Assembly: GCF_003129465.1 (NCBI RefSeq)
Contig: NZ_QFFF01000001.1
Location: forward strand, 682,001-746,000
Length of the DNA stretch: 64,000 nucleotides
Direction of reading: 5' to 3'
DNA from: Sphingosinicella humi
GTDB taxonomy: Bacteria; Pseudomonadota; Alphaproteobacteria; Sphingomonadales; Sphingomonadaceae
Shown: one piece after another, positions 31,820-40,932 of the stretch
How the letters are laid out: each line of letters starts with the position of its first letter
Numbering within the stretch: position 1 is the stretch's first letter
Made by a program: the position numbers and the translations under genes
Notes under the pieces: generated by a model
What the model was told of the DNA's origin: nothing
The model's input: the letters and a program-made list of their open reading frames with translations, nothing else
Database searches by the model: none

Positions 31820-33979
31820 ATGACTTGCAATCGCATGGGGGTTTCCTTGTCCCGTTTCCTGCTGTCCGCCGCCCTGATCGCCATCCTTCCCGCCGCTGCC
31901 CACGCTCAGGACACGGCCCAAAGGGGAGACGACGGCTCCATCATCGTCACCGCAATGCGTGCCGAGAAACCCCTGAACTCCATCCCCGCCTTGGTCACCG
32001 TCATCGACGAGGAGGAGATTGATCAGCAGCGGCTGATTGCCACCGACACCTCTTCGCTCCTCGCCAATCTGGTGCCGAGCTTCTCGCCCAGCCGGCAGAA
32101 GCTTTCCGGCTTCGGCGAATCCTTCCGCGGCCGCGACCCGCTCTATCTGATCGACGGCGTGCCCCAGTCGAACCCGCTCCGCAACGGGTCGCGCGACGGC
32201 TACACGATCGACCTCATCGCCGTCGAGCGGGTCGAGGTGATCAACGGCGCCAACGCCATCCAGGGGCTGGGGGCGACGGGCGGCATCGTCAATTTCGTCA
32301 CTCGCAAGCCCGATCGGTCCGGTGAATGGACCGTCGGCATCGAGACCGCCGTCACCGCCGCTGATGATTTCAGCGACGACGGCTTCGAGCATCGTGCCGG
32401 CGTCTACGCCTCCAAGCGCTTCGGCGACTTCGATTTCCTAGGCTCGGCCAGCTATCACAAGCGGGGGCTTTTCTTCGACGGCCATGGCCGCGCCATCGCC
32501 GTTGACGCGACCCAGGGCGATCTCGCCGATTCCATGCAGACCAATTTCTTCGGCAAGTTCGGCTGGGAACCGACCGACGACCAGCGCCTTCAGTTCACCA
32601 TCAACAAGTTCGATTTGGAGGGCGACGGCGACTGGTCGACCGATCCCGAATCCGGCGATCGCGCGGCCGGTATCCCGGTTACCTCGCAGCGCGGCGCCCC
32701 AGAGGGTGAGCCGCCGCTCAACGACGTGCTGACGATGTCGCTCGATTACACCCACCGCGCCTTCCTCGGCGGCACCTTCACCGGCCAGCTCTACCGGCAG
32801 GATTTCAAGTCGACATTCGGCGGCGACCGCTTCGCTATCTTCCAAGACCCGGCGATCGCGCCCGTCGGCACCCTGTTCGACCAGTCGCAGAACCGCTCCG
32901 AGAAGCTCGGCGCCCGCCTCACCCAGCGCTACACCGACATTGCCGGCTCCGGCGCGGACGTGATCGGCGGCATCGACTATCTCGAGGACACGACCAGCCA
33001 GGCGCTGATCCACACCGGCCGCTTCTGGGTGCCGGAGACAACCTATGAGAATATCGCGCCCTTCATCCAGCTTGACCTGCCGCTGACCGACCGGCTGACC
33101 CTCGCCGGCGGCCTTCGGTGGGAGAATGCGATCTTGAAGGTCGACGACTATAACAGCATCGCCGGCAACCGCCCCGATCTGGTCGAGACGCCGGTCATCG
33201 GCGGCAGCCCCAGCTTCGACGAGCTGCTCTTCAACGGCTCGGCCATCTACGAATTCCTCGATGGCGTCAGCGCCTATGCGAGCTATTCGCAGGGCTATAC
33301 CGTGCCCGATGTCGGCCGTGTGCTGCGCGCCATCAAGGTGCCGAATACCAGTGTCGACGATCTCCTCACCCTGTCGCCCGTCATCGCCGACAATTACGAG
33401 GCCGGCCTTACCGTCAGCCAGGGTTTCCTGACCGCGCAGCTCGCCTATTTCATCTCCAAGTCGAACCAGGGATCGCGCCTCGTCGCCGATGCGGAGGGAA
33501 TTTTCAGCGTGGTGCGCCAGAAGACCCGCGTCGAAGGCCTGGAGGCGACCTTGGAAGCGGCGCTCGGCTCCGGCTTCCGCGTCGGCGGCAACCTGTCGGT
33601 GCTGAAGGGCGAGGTCGATTCCGACAATGACGGCCGCCTCGATGCCGATCTCGACGCCATCAACATCGGCCCCAACCGCCTCAATCTTTACGCCGGCTGG
33701 TCGAACGACGCCCTCTCCTTCCGCCTGCAGTCGGCGACCTTGTTCGACCGCAACTTCGAGAATGCGGCGGGCCTCAACACCGCCAACTTCGAAGGCTATA
33801 CGCTCTTCGACCTCCATGCCGGCTACCGCACCGATTTCGGGACCTTGAGCTTCGCCGTCCAGAATCTGGCCGACAAGCAGTATATCACCTATTTCGGGCA
33901 GGCCGGCTCCACTCTCGACGAGGACTTTTTCGCCGGCCGCGGCCGGACCTTCACGCTGGGCTACTCCACGGAGTTCTGA
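31820..33979 (+). CDS. TonB-dependent outer-membrane receptor (siderophore type)
   Basis: This is a ligand-gated beta barrel of about 719 residues. It has a signal peptide (LSRFLLSAALIAILPAAAHA, then QD), a plug with PALVTVIDEEEIDQQRL, the segment GRDPLYLIDGVPQSNPLRNG, and RVEVINGANAIQGLGATGGI, then NFVTRKP. The barrel ends FAGRGRTFTLGYSTEF with a terminal Phe for BAM recognition. TTGACA-N16-TATGGG at 31781-31808 may be the promoter; if so the ATG at 31835 is the likelier start. The coupled PepSY gene suggests ferric-siderophore uptake. Confidence 0.9.
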   Translation: MTCNRMGVSLSRFLLSAALIAILPAAAHAQDTAQRGDDGSIIVTAMRAEKPLNSIPALVTVIDEEEIDQQRLIATDTSSLLANLVPSFSPSRQKLSGFGESFRGRDPLYLIDGVPQSNPLRNGSRDGYTIDLIAVERVEVINGANAIQGLGATGGIVNFVTRKPDRSGEWTVGIETAVTAADDFSDDGFEHRAGVYASKRFGDFDFLGSASYHKRGLFFDGHGRAIAVDATQGDLADSMQTNFFGKFGWEPTDDQRLQFTINKFDLEGDGDWSTDPESGDRAAGIPVTSQRGAPEGEPPLNDVLTMSLDYTHRAFLGGTFTGQLYRQDFKSTFGGDRFAIFQDPAIAPVGTLFDQSQNRSEKLGARLTQRYTDIAGSGADVIGGIDYLEDTTSQALIHTGRFWVPETTYENIAPFIQLDLPLTDRLTLAGGLRWENAILKVDDYNSIAGNRPDLVETPVIGGSPSFDELLFNGSAIYEFLDGVSAYASYSQGYTVPDVGRVLRAIKVPNTSVDDLLTLSPVIADNYEAGLTVSQGFLTAQLAYFISKSNQGSRLVADAEGIFSVVRQKTRVEGLEATLEAALGSGFRVGGNLSVLKGEVDSDNDGRLDADLDAINIGPNRLNLYAGWSNDALSFRLQSATLFDRNFENAAGLNTANFEGYTLFDLHAGYRTDFGTLSFAVQNLADKQYITYFGQAGSTLDEDFFAGRGRTFTLGYSTEF

Positions 33980-33994
33980 TGACGAGCCTTCCCC

Positions 33995-34078
33995 GTCATT
34001 CCCGCGCAAGCGAGAGTCCAGCCCGAGGCCGCGCCAGTCGCCGACGCCGTCTGGATTTCCGCCTTGCCGGGAATGGCG
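33995..34078. repeat. Palindromic repeat, family B, copy 4 (at the 5' end of the PepSY frame)
   Basis: GTCATTCCCGCGCAAGCG on the left and CCGCCTTGCCGGGAATGGC on the right form a degenerate family B element of 84 bp, 28 codons. It lies in frame within the open reading frame that starts at the ATG 33979 and leads into the PepSY protein. Confidence 0.65.
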
Positions 34079-34098
34079 GAACAAGGCGCAAATCGGCG

Positions 34099-35115
34099 GT
34101 GCGCCCGATCCTCCGCTGGGTCCACGCCACCTTCGGCCTGTTTGCCGCCGTCTATCTGCTGATGGCGGCGGCGACGGGCACGCTGCTTCTCTTCAAGCCC
34201 GAAATTCTGGCCCTCGCCCATTCGGAGCTCGGCCCCGTCCCGGCCGACACCGTCACCCAGGCTCAGCGCCTCGCCTCCAACCTGGAGCCCGGCAGCTTCA
34301 CGTCGATCAGATTCCCGGATGAGACCCTGCGCGCTTTCACCGTCTATCTGCCGGACCATCGCACCACGCTCTACGACCCGAACAGCCTCGCTCCGCTCGA
34401 GGATAGTCTCGGGCTCGTTCGGGCCATGGACTGGCTGTTCGAGCTGCACCATTATCTGCTCGCCGGCGAAACAGGGAAGATCGTCTCCGGCGCCTTCGGC
34501 GTCGCCATCGCCGGGCTGGTGCTGATTGGCCTTTATCTCTGGTGGCCGTGGCGCCGCGGCTGGCGGTTTGCCAACGCCCGCGCCAACCGTCCGACCCGCG
34601 CCTCTCACCTCGCCGCCCACACGACGATCGGCATCATGATGGCGCCGGCCCTGTTCCTCGCCGCCTTCTCCGGCGCTGCCGTCGTCTTTCACAAACAGAC
34701 TACCGCCGTCCTGACGGGCGCGTTCGGCGCGAAGGACCCGGCGATCGACGTGCCGGCGAAGCCCGGCACGCTTGCGACGCTGGTCGAGGCTCGCTTCCCC
34801 AGGGCCGTGCCGCGCCTCTACATACCGGCGGCGGAGCCGGACGGCACGGTAACGCTCCGCCTCCGCCAGCCTGAAGAGCGCCACCCGAACGGCCGTTCCA
34901 CCCTCAGTTGGGATCCGGCCAGCGCTACCGCGACCGCCGCCACCAGCGAACCCGAAGCCGGTGCCGGCCCCCGTCTCTACAATCTCCTCTATCCGCTCCA
35001 CATCGGAACCCTGGGCGGACTGCCGCTGCGTCTCTTCCTTTTCGTCAGCGCCATCCTCGCCCTGTTCGGCGCGTTCCACGCGCTCGGCAGCTGGTTTAGG
35101 AAACGCCGCCGCTGA
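34099..35115 (+). CDS. PepSY-domain membrane protein (iron-uptake associated)
   Basis: The protein has four membrane helices and is of the PepSY_TM family: RWVHATFGLFAAVYLLMAAA, MDWLFELHHYLLAGETGKIV, GLVLIGLYLWWPWRRGW and the C-terminal LFLFVSAILALFGAFHALGS. Conserved H and HH residues are heme/metal ligand candidates. These proteins accompany TonB receptors and are thought to reduce or process ferric siderophores. I take GTG 34099 as the start of the homologous part. The frame is also open from ATG 33979, which overlaps the receptor stop (TGATG), but that stretch is coded by a palindromic repeat. Confidence 0.82.
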   Translation: MRPILRWVHATFGLFAAVYLLMAAATGTLLLFKPEILALAHSELGPVPADTVTQAQRLASNLEPGSFTSIRFPDETLRAFTVYLPDHRTTLYDPNSLAPLEDSLGLVRAMDWLFELHHYLLAGETGKIVSGAFGVAIAGLVLIGLYLWWPWRRGWRFANARANRPTRASHLAAHTTIGIMMAPALFLAAFSGAAVVFHKQTTAVLTGAFGAKDPAIDVPAKPGTLATLVEARFPRAVPRLYIPAAEPDGTVTLRLRQPEERHPNGRSTLSWDPASATATAATSEPEAGAGPRLYNLLYPLHIGTLGGLPLRLFLFVSAILALFGAFHALGSWFRKRRR

Positions 35116-35227
35116 TCGCGGGGCGGTGCGGGGCCGAAGCGCTTCTGCTATACTGTGGACGGGCCGATCCCCCGCCGCGCAGCGGCCGGCCCGGGTTCCT
35201 CGCGTTGCCGTTCGTGGGAGATCGCGA

Positions 35228-37018
35228 ATGACCGGCCTCGCCAAAAGCCTCGCCCTTGCCGCTGCCGGCGGCGCGCTGATCAGCATCACGCCCGGCGGTG
35301 GCCCCGATATGTCGGACGAAACCCTCGCCCGGCTCGATCCCTCGCGCCAGGCCGCGACCCTCTGCGGGAACAAGGGGCCGGGCGCTTCGACGCTTCGATC
35401 GCGCCTGATGCTCCTCGCCTCCAACGCCGCCTTCGCCGCCGTGCCGGAGGGAAGCGCGTCGATGCCGCTGCTCGAGGGCATGGGGAGAGTCCATTTTCCG
35501 ATCACGACGTCCAAGCCGCTGGCACAGCGCTATTTCGATCAGGGGCTGACGCTCGCCTACGGCTTCAACCATGCCGCCGCCATCCGCTCCTTCCGCGAGG
35601 CGCAGCGGCTCGATCCCGGCTGCGCCATGTGCTGGTGGGGCGAGGCGCTGGCCCACGGGCCCAACATCAACGCGCCGATGGACGCGAGCAGCCTCGGTGA
35701 GACGATGGCCGCCCTGCAACGGGCCCAAACCCTGGCCGGCCGCGCCCAGCCGGCGGAGCGCGCCTTGATCGCCGCGCTCGCCACCCGCTACTCGGCCGAT
35801 CCCGAGGCCGACCGCCCGGCGCTCGATATGCTCTACGCCAACGCCATGCTGGACGCGGCCAAGCGCTATCCCGAGGACGACCAGATCGCCCTCCTCGCCG
35901 CCGAGGCAGCGATGGACACGCGGCCCTGGGATTATTGGGAAGCGGACGGGCGGACGCCCAAGGGCCGCATCGGCGAGGCGATCGCGCTGGTCGACCGCGT
36001 CCTCGCCCACAGTCCCGACCACCCCCAGGCGGCGCACCTTCAGATCCATCTGATGGAAGCGTCGATAAATCCGAAGCGCGCCGAGGCCGCCGCCGACCGG
36101 CTGGCCGCGCCGCTGGTCCCGGCCGCCGGGCATCTCGTCCACATGCCGGCGCACATCTATTACCGGCTCGGCCGCTGGCAGGATTCGATCAAGGCCAATG
36201 TCGCCGCCGCCCGCGCCGACGAAGCCTTCTTCCGAAGCGGCGGCGGGTCCGGCCTCTATCGCTACGGCTACTACCCCCATAATGTGCATTTCATCGTCAC
36301 CTCGGCCCAGATGGCCGGCGACATGGGCACAGCCATCCGGGAAGCCCGCCGCCTGAGCTCGATCCTCGATGCCGAGCTCGCCTCCAAGGTGGCCTGGGTC
36401 CAGCCGATCACGGCGGCGCCCTATTTGGCCTATGCCCAGTTCGCCCCGCCTCGCGCGGTGCTCGCCCTGGGCGAGGCCGACAAGCGCCTCCCCTATGTCG
36501 CCGCCATGCGCCGTTATGCCCGCGCCACCGCCTACGCCCGCGAGCGCGACCGGCGCGGCTTCGGGGCCGAACTGGCGGCACTGCGAGCCATCCGCGACGG
36601 CCAGGACTTCCAGCCGATGATGGACCAGGGCGTTCCGGCGAGAGACCTGCTGAACCTCGCCGACGCCGCCGCGCAGGCACGCTTCGCCTACGCCTCCGGC
36701 CGCTATGACGAGGCGATCCGTCTCTATCAGCAGGCCGCGGCGATCGAGGACCAACTGCCCTATATGGAGCCGCCCTTCTGGTATTATCCGGTCCATCAGT
36801 CGCTCGGCGCAGCCCTCTACCGCGCCGGCCGCTACGACGAAGCGCGCAATGCCTTCATGAAGGCGCTCGCCGAGGCACCCAATAATGGCTGGGCCCTCTA
36901 CGGCCTCGCCGCCACCGAGCGCGCCCAGGGTCGCCCGACCCAGGCCGCCGCCGCCGACGCTGCGCTGGAGCGCGCCTGGCTCGGCGACCGCCGCTGGCTG
37001 ACGATGGATAGGCTGTAG
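35228..37018 (+). CDS. Tetratricopeptide-repeat protein with HxxxH-type motif
   Basis: The 596-residue protein has a hydrophobic N-terminus and several TPR units: FNHAAAIRSFREAQRLDPGC, then AMCWWGEALAHGPN; ASGRYDEAIRLYQQAAAIED; YDEARNAFMKALAEAPNNGW. The middle has HLVHMPAHIYYRLGRWQDSI and GYYPHNVHFIVTSAQMAG, whose paired His residues recur in this TPR family. The function is unknown; it is probably periplasmic or envelope-bound. GGGAG lies before the ATG at 35228. It follows the PepSY gene by 112 bases. Confidence 0.82.
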   Translation: MTGLAKSLALAAAGGALISITPGGGPDMSDETLARLDPSRQAATLCGNKGPGASTLRSRLMLLASNAAFAAVPEGSASMPLLEGMGRVHFPITTSKPLAQRYFDQGLTLAYGFNHAAAIRSFREAQRLDPGCAMCWWGEALAHGPNINAPMDASSLGETMAALQRAQTLAGRAQPAERALIAALATRYSADPEADRPALDMLYANAMLDAAKRYPEDDQIALLAAEAAMDTRPWDYWEADGRTPKGRIGEAIALVDRVLAHSPDHPQAAHLQIHLMEASINPKRAEAAADRLAAPLVPAAGHLVHMPAHIYYRLGRWQDSIKANVAAARADEAFFRSGGGSGLYRYGYYPHNVHFIVTSAQMAGDMGTAIREARRLSSILDAELASKVAWVQPITAAPYLAYAQFAPPRAVLALGEADKRLPYVAAMRRYARATAYARERDRRGFGAELAALRAIRDGQDFQPMMDQGVPARDLLNLADAAAQARFAYASGRYDEAIRLYQQAAAIEDQLPYMEPPFWYYPVHQSLGAALYRAGRYDEARNAFMKALAEAPNNGWALYGLAATERAQGRPTQAAAADAALERAWLGDRRWLTMDRL

Positions 37019-37097
37019 CACCTGCGTCGGCGGTCCACCGCAAGGCGAAAGCCCGAGAACGCTTTCACCTGAGCCCGCCCGGCCCTAAAGCGCGCCG

Positions 37098-38486
37098 ATG
37101 CTCAGGGGCACCTCCATATCGGAAATCGGACTCTGGCGCCGCGAGGTGCGCGCGACCTTGCTGCTCGCCTATCCGCTCATCCTCACAAACCTCGCCCAGG
37201 CTACGATCCATGCGACCGACGTCGTGTTGCTCGGCTGGGTCGGGCCGCGCGCGCTCGCCGCCGGCGCCTTGGGCGTCAACCTCTTCAACGCCTGCCTGAT
37301 CTTCGGCACCGGCCTCGTCACCGCTTCCGCGCCGATGATGGCGCGCGAGCTCGGCCGCTTCCGCCACTCCGTGCGCGATGTCCGCCGCACCGTGCGACAG
37401 GCGATGTGGGCGGCCGTCGCCGTCGCCATCCCCTGCTGGATGTTCCTCTGGCAGGCCGCGTCCATCCTCCTCTTCCTCGGCCAGGAGCCGGACCTCGCGG
37501 CCGAGGCGGCACTTTTCGTCCGCGCCGTCATGTGGGGCCTTCTCCCCTATTTCTTCTACCTCATCCTGCGCTCCTTCATCTCGGCGCTGGAAAAGCCGAT
37601 TTGGTCTTTAATCGTCGGCGGCGTGGCGGTGATCTTCAACGCCGGGCTCAACTATTGCCTGATCTTCGGGGCGTTCGGATTTCCGGCGCTCGGCCTGCTC
37701 GGCGCCGGCATCGGCAGCGCACTTTCCAACCTGCTGATGTTCGTGGGCCTGGCGGTCGTCGTAGTCCGGCACAGAAGCTTCCGTCGCTATCGCCTGTTCG
37801 GGCGCTTCTGGCGCGCCGATTGGGAGCGCTTCCGGGAGATTTGGCGCCTCGGCCTCCCGATCGCCGTCACCCTCTTCATGGAGGTCAGCATCTTCAACGC
37901 GGCGGTCTTCCTGATGGGCCTCATCTCGACTGCGGCGCTTGCCGCCCATGCCATCGCGATCCAGATCGCCGCCCTCTCCTTCATGGTGCCGCTCGGCCTG
38001 GCCCAGGCGGTCACCGTCCGCGTCGGCCTCGCCGCCGGCCGCCGCGACCCCGCCGGCATCGCCCGCGCCGGCTGGACCAGCTTCGCGCTGGGTGAGGGCT
38101 TCATGGCGCTGATGGCGCTGCTCATGCTCACCGCCCCCTATCTCCTGGTCCACGGCTTCCTCGACGAGACCGACCCACGCAATGCGGAGGTGATCACCCT
38201 CGCCGTCTCCTTCCTCGCCGTCGCCGCGCTGTTCCAGATCGTCGACGGTGCCCAGGCGGTCGGCGCCGGCATGCTGCGCGGCCTTCACGATACGACCGTG
38301 CCGATGATCTATGCGGCGCTCGGCTACTGGGTGATCGGCCTGGGAAGCGGCGTCGCGCTCGCCTTCGGCCTGGGCTGGGGCGGGATCGGCATCTGGACCG
38401 GCTTGGCGCTCGGCCTCGCCGTCGTCGCCGTGCTGATGGTGACGCGCTGGATGCGGAGAGACGCGCTGGGGCTCACTTCCCGCTAG
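37098..38486 (+). CDS. MATE family efflux transporter (NorM type)
   Basis: The 462-residue protein has twelve helices in two similar halves: LLLAYPLILTNLAQATIHAT opens half one, and WRLGLPIAVTLFMEVSIFNA opens half two. The latter carries the conserved E in the motif region of NorM proteins. It exports cationic drugs or metabolites by proton or sodium antiport. No regulator is adjacent. Confidence 0.92.
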   Translation: MLRGTSISEIGLWRREVRATLLLAYPLILTNLAQATIHATDVVLLGWVGPRALAAGALGVNLFNACLIFGTGLVTASAPMMARELGRFRHSVRDVRRTVRQAMWAAVAVAIPCWMFLWQAASILLFLGQEPDLAAEAALFVRAVMWGLLPYFFYLILRSFISALEKPIWSLIVGGVAVIFNAGLNYCLIFGAFGFPALGLLGAGIGSALSNLLMFVGLAVVVVRHRSFRRYRLFGRFWRADWERFREIWRLGLPIAVTLFMEVSIFNAAVFLMGLISTAALAAHAIAIQIAALSFMVPLGLAQAVTVRVGLAAGRRDPAGIARAGWTSFALGEGFMALMALLMLTAPYLLVHGFLDETDPRNAEVITLAVSFLAVAALFQIVDGAQAVGAGMLRGLHDTTVPMIYAALGYWVIGLGSGVALAFGLGWGGIGIWTGLALGLAVVAVLMVTRWMRRDALGLTSR

Positions 38487-38785
38487 GCCCTGTTTCTAGA
38501 CGTCCAGCACCGCCACGGAGCCAAGCCCCTCCCGCCGTAACGCTTCGTCGCGCCGATCGAATCCTTGGTCGCCCTTCTATCCGCCCCGCCGACCGGCCCG
38601 CCGGCTTCGTCGAAAGACACAGGCGGGCGGCTGCTGCCTGGATGAAGGTCATGACCGATCGAAAGGAGGAGGCGCAGCAAGCTGTGGCCGGAACGCCACA
38701 AGGAGATGGCTCAACTCAACGATGAAATCTAACGCTTCGTCGCACCTGCTCGATGTGATATACAAGGACCAGGAGGAAAAAAAAC
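38487..38785 (+). other. Intergenic stretch of 299 bases
   Basis: No convincing gene was found. A 14-base direct repeat TAACGCTTCGTCGC occurs at 38538-38551 and 38730-38743. Just before the next gene AGGAGG followed by an A-run (AAAAAAAA) gives an unusually strong and accessible ribosome site. A few ATG-started frames below 25 codons exist here but have no support. Confidence 0.5.
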
Positions 38786-39052
38786 ATGTTCGGCTCGATC
38801 ATTCATCGGCAGGGGGAACAGGCATTCGCACATGATCCGGCGCTGCGCGGCTATCACGCCGTCTACCGCGCGGGAGAGATCAACTACTGCCCCGGCTGCG
38901 GCCGTTCGCACTGGATCATCGGACGCTTCTCGGCCGAGTGCGGCTTCTGCGCGACCGCGCTGGCGCTGACCGATACCGGCCTGATGGGCGCCGGCCTCCA
39001 TAACCATGGTCACCGGGTAAGTCCCTCCTGGCCGGAGCAGAATGCGGCGTAA
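38786..39052 (+). CDS. Small zinc-ribbon protein, unknown
   Basis: The 88-residue protein has a single zinc-ribbon-like motif: CPGCGRSHW and, 12 residues later, ECGFC. The N-terminal half has HRQGEQAFAHDPALRGYHAV. An AGGAGG site and an A-rich spacer suggest high expression. The family was not recognised with certainty; similar short proteins occur in sphingomonads. It could bind nucleic acid or a protein partner. Confidence 0.65.
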   Translation: MFGSIIHRQGEQAFAHDPALRGYHAVYRAGEINYCPGCGRSHWIIGRFSAECGFCATALALTDTGLMGAGLHNHGHRVSPSWPEQNAA

Positions 39053-39095
39053 AGGGGACCTCGCCAGGCAACACAGCTGACGGCGTTTCCGCCGC

Positions 39096-39638
39096 CTAAA
39101 CCTCCATTGGCGAGTTAGGGTGTCCGCCGCGACCGGCGGTGGGCGGCATCCGGTAGAAGTCGGCCAGCCGGTCGAGGGCCAGACCCAGCACCAGCTTGCC
39201 GGCGCGGGCGGGCCAGCCGAGTGCCCGTTCCGCCTCGCGCATGCCTTCACCCGCGCACACCGTTCGCCACAGCATGTCGCTCAGCCCCGGACCGACGGCG
39301 CCGACAGCCGCTTCGAAACGCCGCTTCGCTTCGATCTGCGCCATCGTCGGGTCGTATCCGCCCGGCGCGCCGCGCGCCGTCTTGTCGAGTGGCGCCGCGT
39401 CCCATTTCATCGTGATGCCGGGGGCGAGCCGCGCCCGCTCCCAATCCGCCCGCAGTCTTTCCCCAGCCTCGAATTGCCGCGCGTCCACATGGCCGCGCGC
39501 GCGCAGCCAACCCAGCGGGGACTCGGCTGCATTGACGGTCACCGATCGCGCCGGCGGCCCGTTCCCGCGGCCACGCGCCTCGCCTTCCTGAGGCAGAGCC
39601 CGCTCCACCAAAAGCCGGTTCGCTTTCAACCCCGCCAT
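39096..39638 (-). CDS. DUF6456 domain protein
   Basis: The 180-residue protein has the DUF6456 core SVTVNAAESPLGWLRARGHV, then DARQFEAGERLRADWERARL and, towards the end, LDRLADFYRMPPTAG. The region is partly helix-turn-helix-like, and a DNA-associated role is likely but unproven. I choose the ATG at 39638 because AAGGAG lies 6-8 bases upstream; the frame extends further but without a site. It diverges from the XRE regulator. Confidence 0.78.
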   Translation of the reverse strand: MAGLKANRLLVERALPQEGEARGRGNGPPARSVTVNAAESPLGWLRARGHVDARQFEAGERLRADWERARLAPGITMKWDAAPLDKTARGAPGGYDPTMAQIEAKRRFEAAVGAVGPGLSDMLWRTVCAGEGMREAERALGWPARAGKLVLGLALDRLADFYRMPPTAGRGGHPNSPMEV

Positions 39639-39728
39639 CGCCCTCTCCTTCGACTCGCTGAAGGAAGCACTTGCCATTTCGGCTTGCGTGTAGGAAAGAT
39701 AAATAACCATTGGGGTTCATGAGGGGCA

Positions 39729-40295
39729 ATGATGATCACCCGTATTCGTGAGGTTCGCCGCGCCAAGAAGATGACACTGCAGGACGTCGCCGACCGCTGC
39801 GACCCGCCGACCACGCCGCAGACGATCGGCCGCCTGGAAACCGGCACGCGGACTGTCTCGGTGGGCTGGCTGAACCGCATCGCCCGCGCGCTGGGCGTGG
39901 AAGCCGCCGACCTGGTGAAGCTTCCCGATCGCGAAGACATACCGGTCGCCGCCATATTGGAGCATGACGGCGCGCATGCCCCCCGCCGGGAGGGCGTTGT
40001 GATTCCGCCGCAAACCGAAGCCGGGCTCGTCGCCATGACGGTCGCGGCGGGCGTCGGCGACTATCGCGGCGGCGATGAAATCTGGCTGTCGCGCCTTGCC
40101 CCCGATCGGTTCGGACAGGCGCTCAACAAGGACGTGCTCATCCCCCGCCCGGCCGGCCGCTATCTATTCGGACGGCTGATCGGGCGCGACGACGGCAAGC
40201 TCCACGTCTTGCCGCTGGGTTCCGGCCACCGCCAGCTCGTCGTCACCGATCCACCCTGGGCCGCCGTGGCCGTGAAGCTGATCCGGTCGTTCTGA
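39729..40295 (+). CDS. XRE-family transcriptional regulator
   Basis: The 188-residue protein has an N-terminal helix-turn-helix (IREVRRAKKMTLQDVADRCD, then TIGRLETGTRTVSVGWLNRI) of Cro/C1 type. The C-terminal half looks like a LexA/S24 or sensor-like beta domain (NKDVLIPRPAGRYLFGRLIG) without clear Ser-Lys catalytic residues. The target is unknown; it could act on its own promoter or on msrB downstream. Confidence 0.83.
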   Translation: MMITRIREVRRAKKMTLQDVADRCDPPTTPQTIGRLETGTRTVSVGWLNRIARALGVEAADLVKLPDREDIPVAAILEHDGAHAPRREGVVIPPQTEAGLVAMTVAAGVGDYRGGDEIWLSRLAPDRFGQALNKDVLIPRPAGRYLFGRLIGRDDGKLHVLPLGSGHRQLVVTDPPWAAVAVKLIRSF

Positions 40296-40350
40296 CCGGA
40301 ACCGGCCAGGTACCGGCCCGTTCTCGAATCACATTGGAAAGGATCCAACC

Positions 40351-40821
40351 ATGAAGAGCGCGAGCGGCTACGACATCGCTCCCATCGATGAGGCGGAGCG
40401 CGATGAGCTCGCCCAGGGCCTCACGCACGAGGAGCGCGAGATCATCCTCCACCAGGGAACGGAACGCGCCTTCTGCGGCACGCTGCTCAACAACAAGCAA
40501 GGCGGCCTCTATGCCTGCCGCCTCTGCGGCCTGCCGCTGTTCCGATCGGGCAGCAAGTTCGAATCCGGGACCGGCTGGCCGAGCTTCACCGAGCCCTTCG
40601 ATCCCGATCATATCCGCGAGCTGCGCGATACCAGCCACGGCATGATCCGAACCGAAGTGCGATGCACGCGGTGCGACGCGCATCTGGGGCATGTCTTCCC
40701 GGACGGTCCGCCGCCCACCTATCAGCGCTATTGCCTCAATTCCGTCTCGCTGGAATTCGTGGCCGACGGCGAGCCGCTTCCCCGGCGCCTGGACCGGGAT
40801 CCGGTTTACGCCGGAAACTAG
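40351..40821 (+). CDS. msrB: Peptide-methionine (R)-S-oxide reductase MsrB
   Basis: The enzyme reduces methionine-R-sulfoxide in proteins. The 156-residue protein has both zinc CxxC pairs (C56/C59 in CRLC and C105/C108 in CTRC), the block SGTGWPSFTEPF, HLGHVFPDGPPPTYQRYCLN with catalytic C128, and SVSLEF. AAAGGA precedes the ATG. The upstream XRE gene ends 55 bases away. Confidence 0.95.
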   Translation: MKSASGYDIAPIDEAERDELAQGLTHEEREIILHQGTERAFCGTLLNNKQGGLYACRLCGLPLFRSGSKFESGTGWPSFTEPFDPDHIRELRDTSHGMIRTEVRCTRCDAHLGHVFPDGPPPTYQRYCLNSVSLEFVADGEPLPRRLDRDPVYAGN

Positions 40822-40827
40822 CGGCCC

Positions 40828-40926
40828 TTGTTCGTCTTCTTTTCCAATCGCCTGGGCTGCCTCGCCTCGCTCGCCCTGTCGGCGATCGGAACGCTGGTGC
40901 TGCTGGCGCTGCTCGGCTGGATCTGA
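40828..40926 (+). CDS. Membrane microprotein of 32 residues
   Basis: A TTG-started frame reads LFVFFSNRLGCLASLALSAI and then a hydrophobic helix ending ALLGWI. The FFSNRLGCL start recalls small conserved membrane proteins seen in many bacteria (memory, not searched). It lies 6 bases after msrB and just before the convergent tRNA-Val gene. Confidence 0.5.
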   Translation: MFVFFSNRLGCLASLALSAIGTLVLLALLGWI

Positions 40927-40932
40927 CGCGGC

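Noticed and set aside
38483-38701. A 72-codon minus-strand frame after the MATE gene
   Set aside because: No ribosome site, Arg/Gly-rich composition, and no motif.
38653-38728. Very short frames (8-24 codons) before the zinc-ribbon gene
   Set aside because: Too short and without independent support, although AGGAGG-like runs are present.
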